13,705 nt of DNA from an uncultured Ruminococcus sp. Lineage in GTDB: Bacteria > Bacillota > Clostridia > Oscillospirales > Acutalibacteraceae. The stretch covers positions 1 to 13,705 of the forward strand of contig CADBSZ010000062.1 in assembly GCA_902797525.1 (NCBI GenBank). The letters are read 5' to 3'. Shown piece by piece: positions 1-7,381 of the stretch; the first letter of the stretch is position 1; every line of letters begins with the position of its first letter. A model generated the notes under the pieces. That model saw only the letters and a program-made list of their open reading frames with translations, ran no database searches and was not told the DNA's origin. The position numbers were made by a program, and so were the translations under genes.

Positions 1-22
1 GTAAAGTAAGTAGGTGAAAAGA

Positions 23-226
23 ATGAAAGAAAATATCCATCCTAAGTATGAGCAGACAACAATTACTTGTGCTTGCGGTAATGTGATTGAAACAGGTTCC
101 ACCAGAAAGGATATCCGTGTTGAAATCTGTTCCAAGTGTCATCCTTTCTACACAGGAAAGCAGAAACTCGTTGACACCGGCGGACGCGTTGACAGATTTA
201 AAAAGCGTTTCAACATTACAAAATAA
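23..226 (+). CDS. rpmE: 50S ribosomal protein bL31, zinc-binding type
   Basis: This 67-residue protein of the large ribosomal subunit has the family's usual length and opening (M-K-E-N-I-H-P-K-Y). It carries the four cysteines of the zinc-containing (C+) form: C16-x-C18 and C36-x-x-C39. The zinc-free paralogue used in zinc starvation lacks these. I chose the ATG at 23 over the in-frame GTG at 14 because AGGTG at 12-16 lies 6 bases before it and overlaps the GTG. The gene is followed directly by an intrinsic terminator (244-271), so it appears to end its own transcription unit. Its promoter lies before the window. Identification is secure from the sequence. Confidence 0.97.
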   Translation: MKENIHPKYEQTTITCACGNVIETGSTRKDIRVEICSKCHPFYTGKQKLVDTGGRVDRFKKRFNITK

Positions 227-243
227 TTTTTGCGAACACATAA

Positions 244-271
244 GGCAGCACAGTGTGCTGCCTTCTTATTT
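244..271 (+). terminator. Intrinsic terminator of rpmE
   Basis: A perfect 8-bp stem, GGCAGCAC (244-251) with GTGCTGCC (255-262), has a 3-base loop and is followed by the T-rich run TTCTTATTTTG. It begins 17 bases after the rpmE stop codon and separates rpmE from yigZ. Confidence 0.88.
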
Positions 272-310
272 TGTATTTTCCATTATTTATTATCTTTTGA
301 TGAGGTTGCT

Positions 311-946
311 ATGCCAAATGATTACAAAACTCCGACAATTGAAGCAAACGGCGAATTTGTTGAAAAGCGCTCGCGCTTTATCGGCTATTGCAAGCCGGTA
401 AAAACCGAACAGGAGGCCACTGCCTTTATCAATGATATCCGCTCGCGCCACTGGGACGCGCGCCATAACGTATATGCTTATTCGCTGCGCGAGGGAAATA
501 TCAAACGCTACAGCGACGACGGCGAGCCCTCCGGCACGGCTGGCATACCTGTTTTGGACGTTATTGTAAAAAATGAGGTAACTGACGTTTGCGTTGTTGT
601 CACACGCTATTTCGGCGGCATTTTGCTGGGAACCGGCGGTTTGGTACGCGCTTATTCGCAGGGAGCAAAGGTTGCTCTTGAAGCCGGAAAGGTTGCGCTG
701 ATGGAATACTGTGCCGTTTGTTCGGTTCACTGCTCCTATAATCAGTATGGCAAGGTTTCGTCTGTCATTATGGAAAACGCAGCCGGACTTGACGACACCG
801 TTTATGAAGCGGATGTTATTCTAAAATTTCACATTAAGCCCGAATTTTTGCCGCAGCTTGCCAAAAAGCTTGCCGACGCGACAGCCGGAGAAGTGAAAAT
901 AGAAACAGAAACAGAGAATTATTATCCTTCTTCCAAAAATTTTTAA
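311..946 (+). CDS. yigZ: YigZ / IMPACT family (UPF0029) protein
   Basis: This 211-residue protein has the usual length of bacterial YigZ. The N-terminal UPF0029 (Impact_N) domain spans about residues 10-125 and shows the family blocks D-D-G-E-P-S-G-T-A-G (69-78) and T-R-Y-F-G-G-x-L-L-G-T-G-G-L-V-R-A-Y (98-115). A ferredoxin-like C-terminal DUF1949 domain follows at about 137-192. Eukaryotic IMPACT regulates the kinase Gcn2. The bacterial role is not settled; the fold suggests RNA or ribosome binding. I chose the ATG at 311 because GAGGT (302-306) precedes it and the homology begins there. An upstream TTG at 230 would run the reading frame through the rpmE terminator. dnaG follows after 81 bases on the same strand, and I see no terminator between them. 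Confidence 0.93.
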   Translation: MPNDYKTPTIEANGEFVEKRSRFIGYCKPVKTEQEATAFINDIRSRHWDARHNVYAYSLREGNIKRYSDDGEPSGTAGIPVLDVIVKNEVTDVCVVVTRYFGGILLGTGGLVRAYSQGAKVALEAGKVALMEYCAVCSVHCSYNQYGKVSSVIMENAAGLDDTVYEADVILKFHIKPEFLPQLAKKLADATAGEVKIETETENYYPSSKNF

Positions 947-1027
947 TGGTTTTTAGAGGATTCAGCGAAAAAAATCGTAATATACTAATTAGAGAAATCA
1001 ATTCGAGTAAATTTGCACGGAGGTTTT

Positions 1028-2806
1028 ATGGCATTTCCCGAAGGATTTATTCAAGAATTAAAAACGCGCAACGACATCACCGAGGTTGTGTCGCCCTATG
1101 TCAACTTAAAGCGGCGCGGCAGAAACATGGTCGGATTGTGTCCGTTTCACGGCGAAAAAACGCCGTCGTTCAATATTTACACCGAAAACGGTTCATTTTA
1201 CTGTTTTGGCTGCGGCGTAGGCGGAGACGTTATTTCCTTTATCATGAAAATCGAAAACCTCGATTATGTGGACGCCGTCAAGTTCTTAGCCCAGCGCGCC
1301 GGCATGGACATGCCCGAGGATTCCTACGACGATTCGATGTCAAAGCTGCGTAAGCGCATTTTTGAGGCGAACCGAGAATCCGCGCGCTATTATTATCAAA
1401 CGCTCTATCAGCCAATCGGCAGGGAAGGGCTAGACTATCTGCACGGCAGAATGCTTAGCGACCGCACCATCCGACACTTCGGCCTGGGCTTTGCAGACGA
1501 TGACTGGAGCTCACTGACAACCTATCTGAAATCAAAGGGCTTTTCCGAGCGCGAGCTGGTTGCCGCCAACCTTGCTGTGCCGCGGCGCAGCGGAAACGGC
1601 GTTTTCGACCGATTCACCAACCGCGTCATGTTTCCGATTATTGATTTGCGCGGAAATGTGATTGCGTTCGGCGGCAGAATAATGACCGACCAAAAGCCGA
1701 AATATCTCAACACCTCCGACACACCGGTTTTTAAAAAGAGTGAAAATCTTTTTTCACTTAACAACGCCAAAAACGCCGGCAGCCGCACACTGATGCTCTG
1801 CGAAGGGTATATGGACGTCATCGCCGTCAATCAGGCAGGCTTTCAAAACGCCGTCGCCACCCTCGGCACCGCCCTCACCACCGAGCAGGCAATGCTGATA
1901 AAGCGTTATGCCGACGAGGTGATTATTTGTTATGACGCCGACGAAGCGGGGCAGAAGGCTACCGCGCGCGCTATTCCCATTTTGCGCAAGGCAGGACTTT
2001 TGGTGCGCGTGCTAACCATTCCAAACGGAAAGGATCCCGATGAATTCATCAAATCCAAGGGCGCCGATGGTCCTGCGGCGTTTAAAGCAGTAATTGAAAA
2101 AAGCGGCAACGACATTGACTATCAGCTTCAAAAGCTGCGCGCCGATTATGATTTTGAAACCTCCGACGGCAAGGTCGGCTATCTGCAAGCGGCGGCAAGA
2201 CTGATTGCGTCGCTGTCAAGCCCTATTGAACAGGATGTTTACGCCTCAAAGCTGTGCAAGGAGTTTCAGGTTGACAAAAATGCCTTCACAGAGCAACTCA
2301 AACGTATTAATCGTCAGCGCAGCCGTGAGAATTACCGCAGAGAACAGCAAAAAATTCGCGCGGATTTAAGCGGCAGGGGAGACAAAACCGATCCTGACAA
2401 GGCGAAGGTGCCGCGCAGTACCTCCGCTGAGGAAGCACTGGTTGCCTATCTTGTGCGCAATCCCGATTCAGCGAAATATATCGAAACAAAGCTCACGCCC
2501 GAGCAGTTCCAAAACGCGCTCATGCGGCGCTTTTACTGCTATTTTTTCGGCAGAATCAGCAGCGGCCTCGACCCGGTGAATAATCTTACCGCTGATTTTT
2601 CCGAAGCGGAGCGCGGCAAATTTTATCAAATCTACAGCAAACACGCAAGCGTCGCCGCAACCCGGCAGTCGCTTGATGAATTTATCAGCGTTATCCTTGA
2701 GGAAAGCGCCAAGCTAAAGCCAAACGACGTGCAGGGCATGTCAGGCGAGCAACTCAACGATTACCTGAAAAAACTAAGGGAAGCTAAGAAACGAAAGGGA
2801 GAATAA
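1028..2806 (+). CDS. dnaG: DNA primase DnaG
   Basis: This 592-residue primase makes the RNA primers for lagging-strand DNA synthesis at the replication fork. Its length matches Firmicutes DnaG. The N-terminal CHC2 zinc-binding domain has ligands C38, H41, C59 and C62. The RNA polymerase core includes a Toprim segment with the metal-binding motif E259-G-Y-M-D and D303-x-D305, at nearly the same numbering as the E. coli catalytic acids. The C-terminal ~140 residues, lysine- and arginine-rich near 435-465, would form the DnaB helicase-interaction domain. I chose the ATG at 1028 because GGAGG at 1019-1023 sits 4 bases before it; the in-frame TTG at 1013 is upstream of that site. A TATACT hexamer at 981-986 could be a -10 element, but I see no good -35. 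rpoD starts 5 bases after the stop, so the two are clearly in one operon. Confidence 0.97.
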   Translation: MAFPEGFIQELKTRNDITEVVSPYVNLKRRGRNMVGLCPFHGEKTPSFNIYTENGSFYCFGCGVGGDVISFIMKIENLDYVDAVKFLAQRAGMDMPEDSYDDSMSKLRKRIFEANRESARYYYQTLYQPIGREGLDYLHGRMLSDRTIRHFGLGFADDDWSSLTTYLKSKGFSERELVAANLAVPRRSGNGVFDRFTNRVMFPIIDLRGNVIAFGGRIMTDQKPKYLNTSDTPVFKKSENLFSLNNAKNAGSRTLMLCEGYMDVIAVNQAGFQNAVATLGTALTTEQAMLIKRYADEVIICYDADEAGQKATARAIPILRKAGLLVRVLTIPNGKDPDEFIKSKGADGPAAFKAVIEKSGNDIDYQLQKLRADYDFETSDGKVGYLQAAARLIASLSSPIEQDVYASKLCKEFQVDKNAFTEQLKRINRQRSRENYRREQQKIRADLSGRGDKTDPDKAKVPRSTSAEEALVAYLVRNPDSAKYIETKLTPEQFQNALMRRFYCYFFGRISSGLDPVNNLTADFSEAERGKFYQIYSKHASVAATRQSLDEFISVILEESAKLKPNDVQGMSGEQLNDYLKKLREAKKRKGE

Positions 2807-2811
2807 CCACC

Positions 2812-3909
2812 ATGGCACAACAGGAAAAAAAGTCAATTGCAAAAGAACTGATTGAACTCGGCAAACAAAAAGGCCAGCTTACCAACCAAGACATTCTAGA
2901 CGCAATCGGCGAGCAGGATTTTGACCCCGAAAAGCTTGAAAAGCTTTATGATTTAATTGAGGCGCAGGGCATTGAAATCGTTGAAACCTTCGACGATCTC
3001 AAAATTGATGATCTTGACATTTCCATTGACGAAAACAAGACAGAAGATTCCCACGCGACGACCGGCGAACAAAGCGTTACCATCGACGATCCCGTTAAGG
3101 TTTATCTGAAAGAAATCGGCAGAGTTCCGCTGCTGTCAAGTGAAGAAGAAGTTGATCTTGCTATCCGCATTTCCAACGGTGACGTTGCCGCCAAGCAGCG
3201 CCTTTCCGAAGCCAATCTCCGTCTTGTTGTCAGCATTGCAAAGCGTTATCTCGGCAGAGGAATGCAGTTTCTCGATTTGATTCAGGAGGGCAACCTTGGC
3301 TTGATTAAGGCAGTTGAAAAATTCGATTACACCAAGGGCTTCAAATTCTCCACCTATGCAACATGGTGGATTCGTCAGGCGATTACCCGAGCGATTGCCG
3401 ACCAGGCGCGCACCATCCGCATTCCGGTTCACATGGTTGAAACCATTAACAAGGTAAAAAAGGTGCAGAGTCAGCTGCTTCACCAAAACGGCCATGAGCC
3501 TTCTCCCGATGAAATTGCTGAGGAGCTTGATATGCAGGTAGACAAGGTGCGTGAGATTATGCGCGTTGCGCAAGAGCCTGTCTCTCTCGAAACGCCTATC
3601 GGCGAGGAGGAGGACAGCCATCTCGGCGACTTCATTCCCGATAACGACGCCCCGGCGCCTGCCGACGCGGCTTCCCACACCATGCTTCGCGAGCAGCTTG
3701 ATGAGGTGCTCCAAACGCTGACTCCCAGAGAAGCAAAGGTACTTCGTCTGCGCTTTGGTCTTGAGGACGGCAGAAGCCGCACCCTGGAAGAAGTAGGCAA
3801 GGAGTTCAACGTCACCCGCGAGCGTATCCGTCAGATTGAGGCAAAGGCGCTTCGAAAGCTTCGCCATCCGCAGAGAAGCAAAAAGCTCAAGGATTATCTT
3901 GACAACTGA
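2812..3909 (+). CDS. rpoD: Primary RNA polymerase sigma factor (sigma-70/SigA)
   Basis: This 365-residue protein is the size of Firmicutes SigA and lacks the long non-conserved insert of E. coli RpoD. Domains in order: region 1.1 (about 5-75); region 1.2 (about 90-120); region 2 (about 135-205), with the core-binding and -10 recognition helices including [10 protein letters not shown] (181-190); region 3 (about 212-285); and region 4 (about 300-355), with the -35 helix-turn-helix [10 protein letters not shown] (334-343). It directs core RNA polymerase to housekeeping promoters such as the consensus promoter at 13467-13495. AGGGAG (2796-2801) precedes the ATG at 2812 by 10 bases. Gene order dnaG-rpoD is the macromolecular synthesis operon; rpsU, found upstream in some bacteria, is not here. 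Confidence 0.98.
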   Translation: MAQQEKKSIAKELIELGKQKGQLTNQDILDAIGEQDFDPEKLEKLYDLIEAQGIEIVETFDDLKIDDLDISIDENKTEDSHATTGEQSVTIDDPVKVYLKEIGRVPLLSSEEEVDLAIRISNGDVAAKQRLSEANLRLVVSIAKRYLGRGMQFLDLIQEGNLGLIKAVEKFDYTKGFKFSTYATWWIRQAITRAIADQARTIRIPVHMVETINKVKKVQSQLLHQNGHEPSPDEIAEELDMQVDKVREIMRVAQEPVSLETPIGEEEDSHLGDFIPDNDAPAPADAASHTMLREQLDEVLQTLTPREAKVLRLRFGLEDGRSRTLEEVGKEFNVTRERIRQIEAKALRKLRHPQRSKKLKDYLDN

Positions 3910-3911
3910 CG

Positions 3912-4292
3912 ATGATTAGCTTTGAAGAATGTGCTTCCATGCTCGACGAAATCGCCGACGCTATGCCGTATGAGCTCTACCGCGAGCTAAACGGCGGCAT
4001 TTCCATCGTGCCTGAGGTGCGCTATCATCCGGTGGCGCGCAATAACGACTTATACATTCTGGCGATTTATCAACGTGATTTAATCGGCAATTCGATTATC
4101 TTTTATTACGGCTCCATCGCACGCGTCTACGGCAATTTGCCGCGTGAGGAGTTCTATCAAAAAATGGAACATATCCTGCATCACGAGGTGCGCCACCACA
4201 ATGAGTACTTAGCAGGCACTGATGATTTGGGACTATGGGACGATGAACAAATCCTAAAATATCTGAAAAAAGCTCACGGTGAACAGCCGTGA
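3912..4292 (+). CDS. Zincin-like metallopeptidase family protein
   Basis: This small soluble protein of 126 residues has no signal peptide or membrane segment. An HExxH zinc motif is present as H91-E92-V-R-H95, within H-H-E-V-R-H-H, followed by an acidic stretch (D104, D105, D110, D111) that could supply a third ligand. It resembles the minimal zincin-like family (Zincin_1 type) of uncharacterised bacterial proteins annotated as possible Zn-dependent proteases; the family call rests on the motif, the size and my recall of similar proteins. The ATG lies only 2 bases after the rpoD stop and lacks an obvious Shine-Dalgarno site, so it is probably translated by coupling to rpoD. Its last codons form part of the operon terminator. 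Substrate and role are unknown. Confidence 0.82.
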   Translation: MISFEECASMLDEIADAMPYELYRELNGGISIVPEVRYHPVARNNDLYILAIYQRDLIGNSIIFYYGSIARVYGNLPREEFYQKMEHILHHEVRHHNEYLAGTDDLGLWDDEQILKYLKKAHGEQP

Positions 4293-4298
4293 GCTTTT
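4268..4298 (+). terminator. Terminator of the dnaG-rpoD block, overlapping a stop codon
   Basis: A perfect 12-bp stem pairs AAAAGCTCACGG (4268-4279) with CCGTGAGCTTTT (4287-4298) around the loop TGAACAG. The TGA stop of the zincin-like gene (4290-4292) is inside the 3' arm. The run of T is short (four), with the matching A run on the other side, so it may also act on the opposite strand. Confidence 0.85.
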
Positions 4299-4363
4299 CG
4301 TCATTCTGCACAAACAACTTGAACAAAATTCTACTATCCAACGATGACGATAATCAACTATTG

Positions 4364-4383
4364 TTCTAATTTAGAATTAAATT
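4364..4383. promoter_or_regulatory. Overlapping palindromes upstream of the first pullulanase; candidate operator
   Basis: Two perfect inverted repeats overlap: TTCTAA-T-TTAGAA (4364-4376) and AATTTA-GAAT-TAAATT (4368-4383). They lie just before or over the -35 region of the proposed pullulanase promoter. The first is nearly identical to a palindrome at 12250-12264. A regulator binding site is inference; AT-rich DNA makes short palindromes common. Confidence 0.35.
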
Positions 4384-4405
4384 CCCTTTGTAAATATGAT
4401 AAAAT
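4377..4405 (+). promoter_or_regulatory. Probable promoter of the pullulanase genes (extended -10)
   Basis: The -10 hexamer TAAAAT (4400-4405) matches the consensus in 5 of 6 bases and is preceded by TG at 4397-4398, one base before it, which makes an extended -10. A weak -35, TTAAAT (4377-4382), lies 17 bases upstream. The AT-rich region between the upstream terminator and the start codon is the natural place for it. It would leave a leader of about 50 bases. No good catabolite-responsive (cre) element is visible nearby. Confidence 0.45.
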
Positions 4406-4450
4406 GATAGAATAAACAAGGTATGTTTATAAAGTATTAAACACTAAAAC

Positions 4451-4466
4451 GGGGGGCAATGCTTTG
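4451..4466 (+). promoter_or_regulatory. Ribosome binding site that selects a TTG start
   Basis: GGGGGG (4451-4456) is followed 7 bases later by TTG (4464-4466), which opens the frame encoding a clean signal peptide. The ATG at 4459 is out of frame and too close to the purine run, so TTG is the likely start. Confidence 0.7.
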
Positions 4467-7307
4467 CGTTTTAAAAAAATCATAACAGGAGTATTGGCAA
4501 TCATCATGATGACAGGAACATTCGGAGAATCCGCCTTTGCTGCGGACAACAAAACAACCGACTATCAGGCATATGCCAAGGCGCTTGATAAATTCGCCTA
4601 TTCCGGCAACGACTTGGGTGCAGTCTACACCGCAGGCTCAACCACCTTTAAGGTTTGGTCGCCCAATGCGGAAGCCATCACGCTGAATTTATATGAAAGC
4701 GGCGTAAAAACCGAAGGGGAAAAGGCGCTGAAAAAGGTCAAGATGACTCTTGATAAGAAAACCGGCGTATGGGCTGCCACCGTTTCCGGCAATTTAGCAG
4801 GCAAATTTTACGATTACACCGTCACGCACACCAAAAACAATATCCAAATCACCGCGGATATTTACGCGCGTGCCTGCGGCGTTAACGGTAAGCGCAGCAT
4901 GGTTGTCGATCTTGCCGCCACTAATCCCGAAAACTGGGAAAATGACAAGCACGTTCTTGTTTCTCAGCAAACAAACGCCACCGTCTGGGAAATCTCTGTC
5001 GCGGACTTTTCCTCGTCAGAATCCAGCGGCGTCAGCGAGGAGCACCGCGGAAAATTCCTCGCCTTCACCGAAGAAGGCACCACCGTTGACGGCGTTCAGG
5101 GCGGTACGCCGACCTGCATTGATTACCTCAAAAAACTAGGCGTTAAATACGTTCAGATTATGCCCATGTATGACTTCGGCTCTGTAGATGAGAGCAAGGA
5201 TATTATGGAGCAGTTTAACTGGGGTTATGATCCTGTGAACTACAACGTTCCCGAAGGCTCTTTTTCCACCAATCCTGCCGACGGCGCGGTGCGCATCAAA
5301 GAATGCAAGCAAATGATTCAGGCGCTTCACAATGCCGGCATCGGCGTGGTTATGGACGTCGTATACAATCACACCTATTCCACCGATTCGTGGTTCCAAT
5401 ACACTGTGCCGAACTACTATTACCGCATGAATCCTGATGGCACCTTCTCCAACGGCTCCGGCTGCACTAACGACACCGCGTCCGAGCACGCCATGTTCCG
5501 AAAATACATGATCGATTCCGTCACCTATTGGGCGAAGGAATATCATATTGACGGCTTCCGTTTTGACTTGATGGGACTGCACGACGTCACCACCATGAAC
5601 GAAATCCGCAAGGCGCTTGATAACCTTTATGAGGACGGCAGCGGACAAAAAATCCTGATGTACGGCGAGGCATGGAATATGCCTACCAAAGCCGACGAAG
5701 GCACCGTTATGGCAAATCAGGACAATCTTTCAAAAATGAGCGACCGTATCGGCGCTTTTGACGACACGATTCGCGACGCCATTAAGGGCAGCACCGCGGG
5801 CAAGGACGGCGGCTTTGTGCAGGAGGGCAGCAAGCGCTCCGGCATTAAAACCGGCTTTTTGGGACAGTCCTCGCTCGGTTGGGCAAATGTTCCCACCCAG
5901 TGCGTCACCTACGCGTCCTGCCATGACAATCTCTGCTTATATGACAAGCTCGTCGATTCCGTTCTCGGCACCGACGAATACCGCAAGCGCCACGATAACC
6001 TTGTTGCGATGAACAAGCTTTCCGCGGCCATTGTCATGACCTCTCAGGGTATTCCGTTCTTCCTTGGCGGCGAGGAGTTTGCGCGCAGCAAGGACGGCGA
6101 CGAAAACTCCTTCTCCTCCAGCCGTGAGGAAAATATGCTCGACTGGCACAACCTCCAAAGCTACAGCGATTTGGTCGAATACTATCGCGGCTTAATGAAA
6201 ATTCGCGATTCCTTCGCCGCGTTTATGGACTGCACCGCCATGACCGCCAATAACATTTCTTCGGTAGACGGCGTTCCCAAGGGCGTTTCGGCGTTCATTA
6301 TTTCCAACACCGAGCAGGGCAAGTGGAACAAGGTGCTCACCGTATTCAACGGCACAGACGACGAACAGAACATTTCAGTTGAGGGCGAGTGGATTCAAAT
6401 TGCCGATGAAAACGTCGCCGGCTTGAACAACCTCGGCACCTGCTCCGGCAGTGTGAACGTCAAACCGCACTCCGCCGCGATTCTTGTTGATAAAGAAGGC
6501 TACGAAAGTGCCGGTATTTCAGACTATGAGGGCGCGCTGCTGATTAACTACTACGACGAAAGCACGAACGAAAAAATCAACACGCAGGTTGTCACCGATT
6601 CGCTCGGCAGCGTGTTTGACATCAATCAAATCGCCTCCAAACATAACTATGACGTCAAATCCGTCAAGGGCTCAAAGAACGGCGAATTTACGGAAAAGGT
6701 TCAAAAAATTGACGTCACTGTTCAGCCGTATACCGGCAAGATGGCGAATATCACCATCAAATTTGTCGATGACATTAACGGACTGGAGCTGGCGGATTCC
6801 TACATCATTCGCAACCGCGAAGGGCAAAGATACCGCACGCCCGAGCTTCCCGAAATTGAAAACTATTCGCTGGTGCTCGATGCGCTTCCCGACAACGGCG
6901 CAGGCGTTGTGCCCGATCATGACGTTGTGGTTGAATATAAATACACCCGATTAACCGATGACGCCGACAAAACCGTCTGCAAGGTCAACGCTGTCTATAT
7001 GGACGATGAGGGCAAGGTGATTGAAACCAAAACCCTGAGCGGCAGCGAGGGAGAAGCCTACAACATTCAGCAGAATGAATATGAGGAGCGCACGCTCATC
7101 GACGTTCCCGAACAGATTTCAGGCGCGTTTAAACCGGGCGAGATCAATGTCATTCTCAATTATCTCAATCAGCCCGACCCGATGAAGCAGGCGATGGTAG
7201 TCGTCTTTATCGGCGCAGGCGTCATTCTCGCGCTGTGCGCTGCAAGCGTCATTCATTCCAATTACAAGCGCAAAAAGGTATTGCGCGAAAAAATGGACAT
7301 TGAATAA
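4464..7307 (+). CDS. pulA: Type I pullulanase (GH13), membrane-anchored, with MucBP-like repeats
   Basis: This 947-residue extracellular enzyme is predicted to hydrolyse alpha-1,6 branch points in pullulan, amylopectin or their dextrins. Layout: signal peptide (about 1-26, A-F-A cleavage region); CBM48-like domain (about 43-135); GH13 catalytic domain (about 170-600); MucBP-like modules at about 691-756, 761-828 and 838-901; one membrane helix (about 910-930); and a basic tail containing K-R-K-K. The pullulanase motif reads F-N-W-G-Y-D-P (251-257), with F for the usual Y. The four GH13 regions are present: D298-V-V-Y-N-H; G-F-R-F-D368 (nucleophile); G-E402-A-W (acid/base); and H-D488-N (transition-state stabiliser). 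No LPxTG sorting signal is present, so the protein should hang from the membrane rather than be sortase-linked. The start is TTG. A related gene follows after 71 bases, probably in the same operon. The class is secure; exact substrate preference is inferred. Confidence 0.92.
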   Translation: MRFKKIITGVLAIIMMTGTFGESAFAADNKTTDYQAYAKALDKFAYSGNDLGAVYTAGSTTFKVWSPNAEAITLNLYESGVKTEGEKALKKVKMTLDKKTGVWAATVSGNLAGKFYDYTVTHTKNNIQITADIYARACGVNGKRSMVVDLAATNPENWENDKHVLVSQQTNATVWEISVADFSSSESSGVSEEHRGKFLAFTEEGTTVDGVQGGTPTCIDYLKKLGVKYVQIMPMYDFGSVDESKDIMEQFNWGYDPVNYNVPEGSFSTNPADGAVRIKECKQMIQALHNAGIGVVMDVVYNHTYSTDSWFQYTVPNYYYRMNPDGTFSNGSGCTNDTASEHAMFRKYMIDSVTYWAKEYHIDGFRFDLMGLHDVTTMNEIRKALDNLYEDGSGQKILMYGEAWNMPTKADEGTVMANQDNLSKMSDRIGAFDDTIRDAIKGSTAGKDGGFVQEGSKRSGIKTGFLGQSSLGWANVPTQCVTYASCHDNLCLYDKLVDSVLGTDEYRKRHDNLVAMNKLSAAIVMTSQGIPFFLGGEEFARSKDGDENSFSSSREENMLDWHNLQSYSDLVEYYRGLMKIRDSFAAFMDCTAMTANNISSVDGVPKGVSAFIISNTEQGKWNKVLTVFNGTDDEQNISVEGEWIQIADENVAGLNNLGTCSGSVNVKPHSAAILVDKEGYESAGISDYEGALLINYYDESTNEKINTQVVTDSLGSVFDINQIASKHNYDVKSVKGSKNGEFTEKVQKIDVTVQPYTGKMANITIKFVDDINGLELADSYIIRNREGQRYRTPELPEIENYSLVLDALPDNGAGVVPDHDVVVEYKYTRLTDDADKTVCKVNAVYMDDEGKVIETKTLSGSEGEAYNIQQNEYEERTLIDVPEQISGAFKPGEINVILNYLNQPDPMKQAMVVVFIGAGVILALCAASVIHSNYKRKKVLREKMDIE

Positions 7308-7365
7308 TTCGTCAACAATTCCGCGCTGCGGAGTTCAAAAAATATAAATCATTCAATTCAAATGC

Positions 7366-7381
7366 AAGGAGGATTACAATG
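7366..7381 (+). promoter_or_regulatory. Strong ribosome binding site of the second pullulanase
   Basis: AAGGAGGA (7366-7373) is a near-complete Shine-Dalgarno sequence 5 bases before the ATG at 7379. The 71-base gap from the first pullulanase also holds a small hairpin (TTCCGC with GCGGAG, 7319-7333) without a T run. I see no convincing separate promoter there, so cotranscription with strong independent translation is likely. Confidence 0.75.

Noticed and set aside
230..310. Upstream TTG start that would extend YigZ by 27 residues
   Set aside because: It would translate through the rpmE terminator, has no ribosome binding site, and the extra residues do not belong to the family.
3136..3867. 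Open frame of 243 codons on the minus strand
   Set aside because: It lies wholly inside rpoD, shows no recognisable domain and is explained by the codon bias of the sense gene.
4388..4401. Possible cre (CcpA) site TGTAAATATGATAA upstream of the pullulanases
   Set aside because: It lacks the central CG and the closing CA of the consensus, so the match is too weak.
7319..7333. Hairpin between the two pullulanase genes as a terminator
   Set aside because: The stem is short, includes a G-T pair and is followed by an A-rich rather than a T-rich stretch. It may be a processing site at most.
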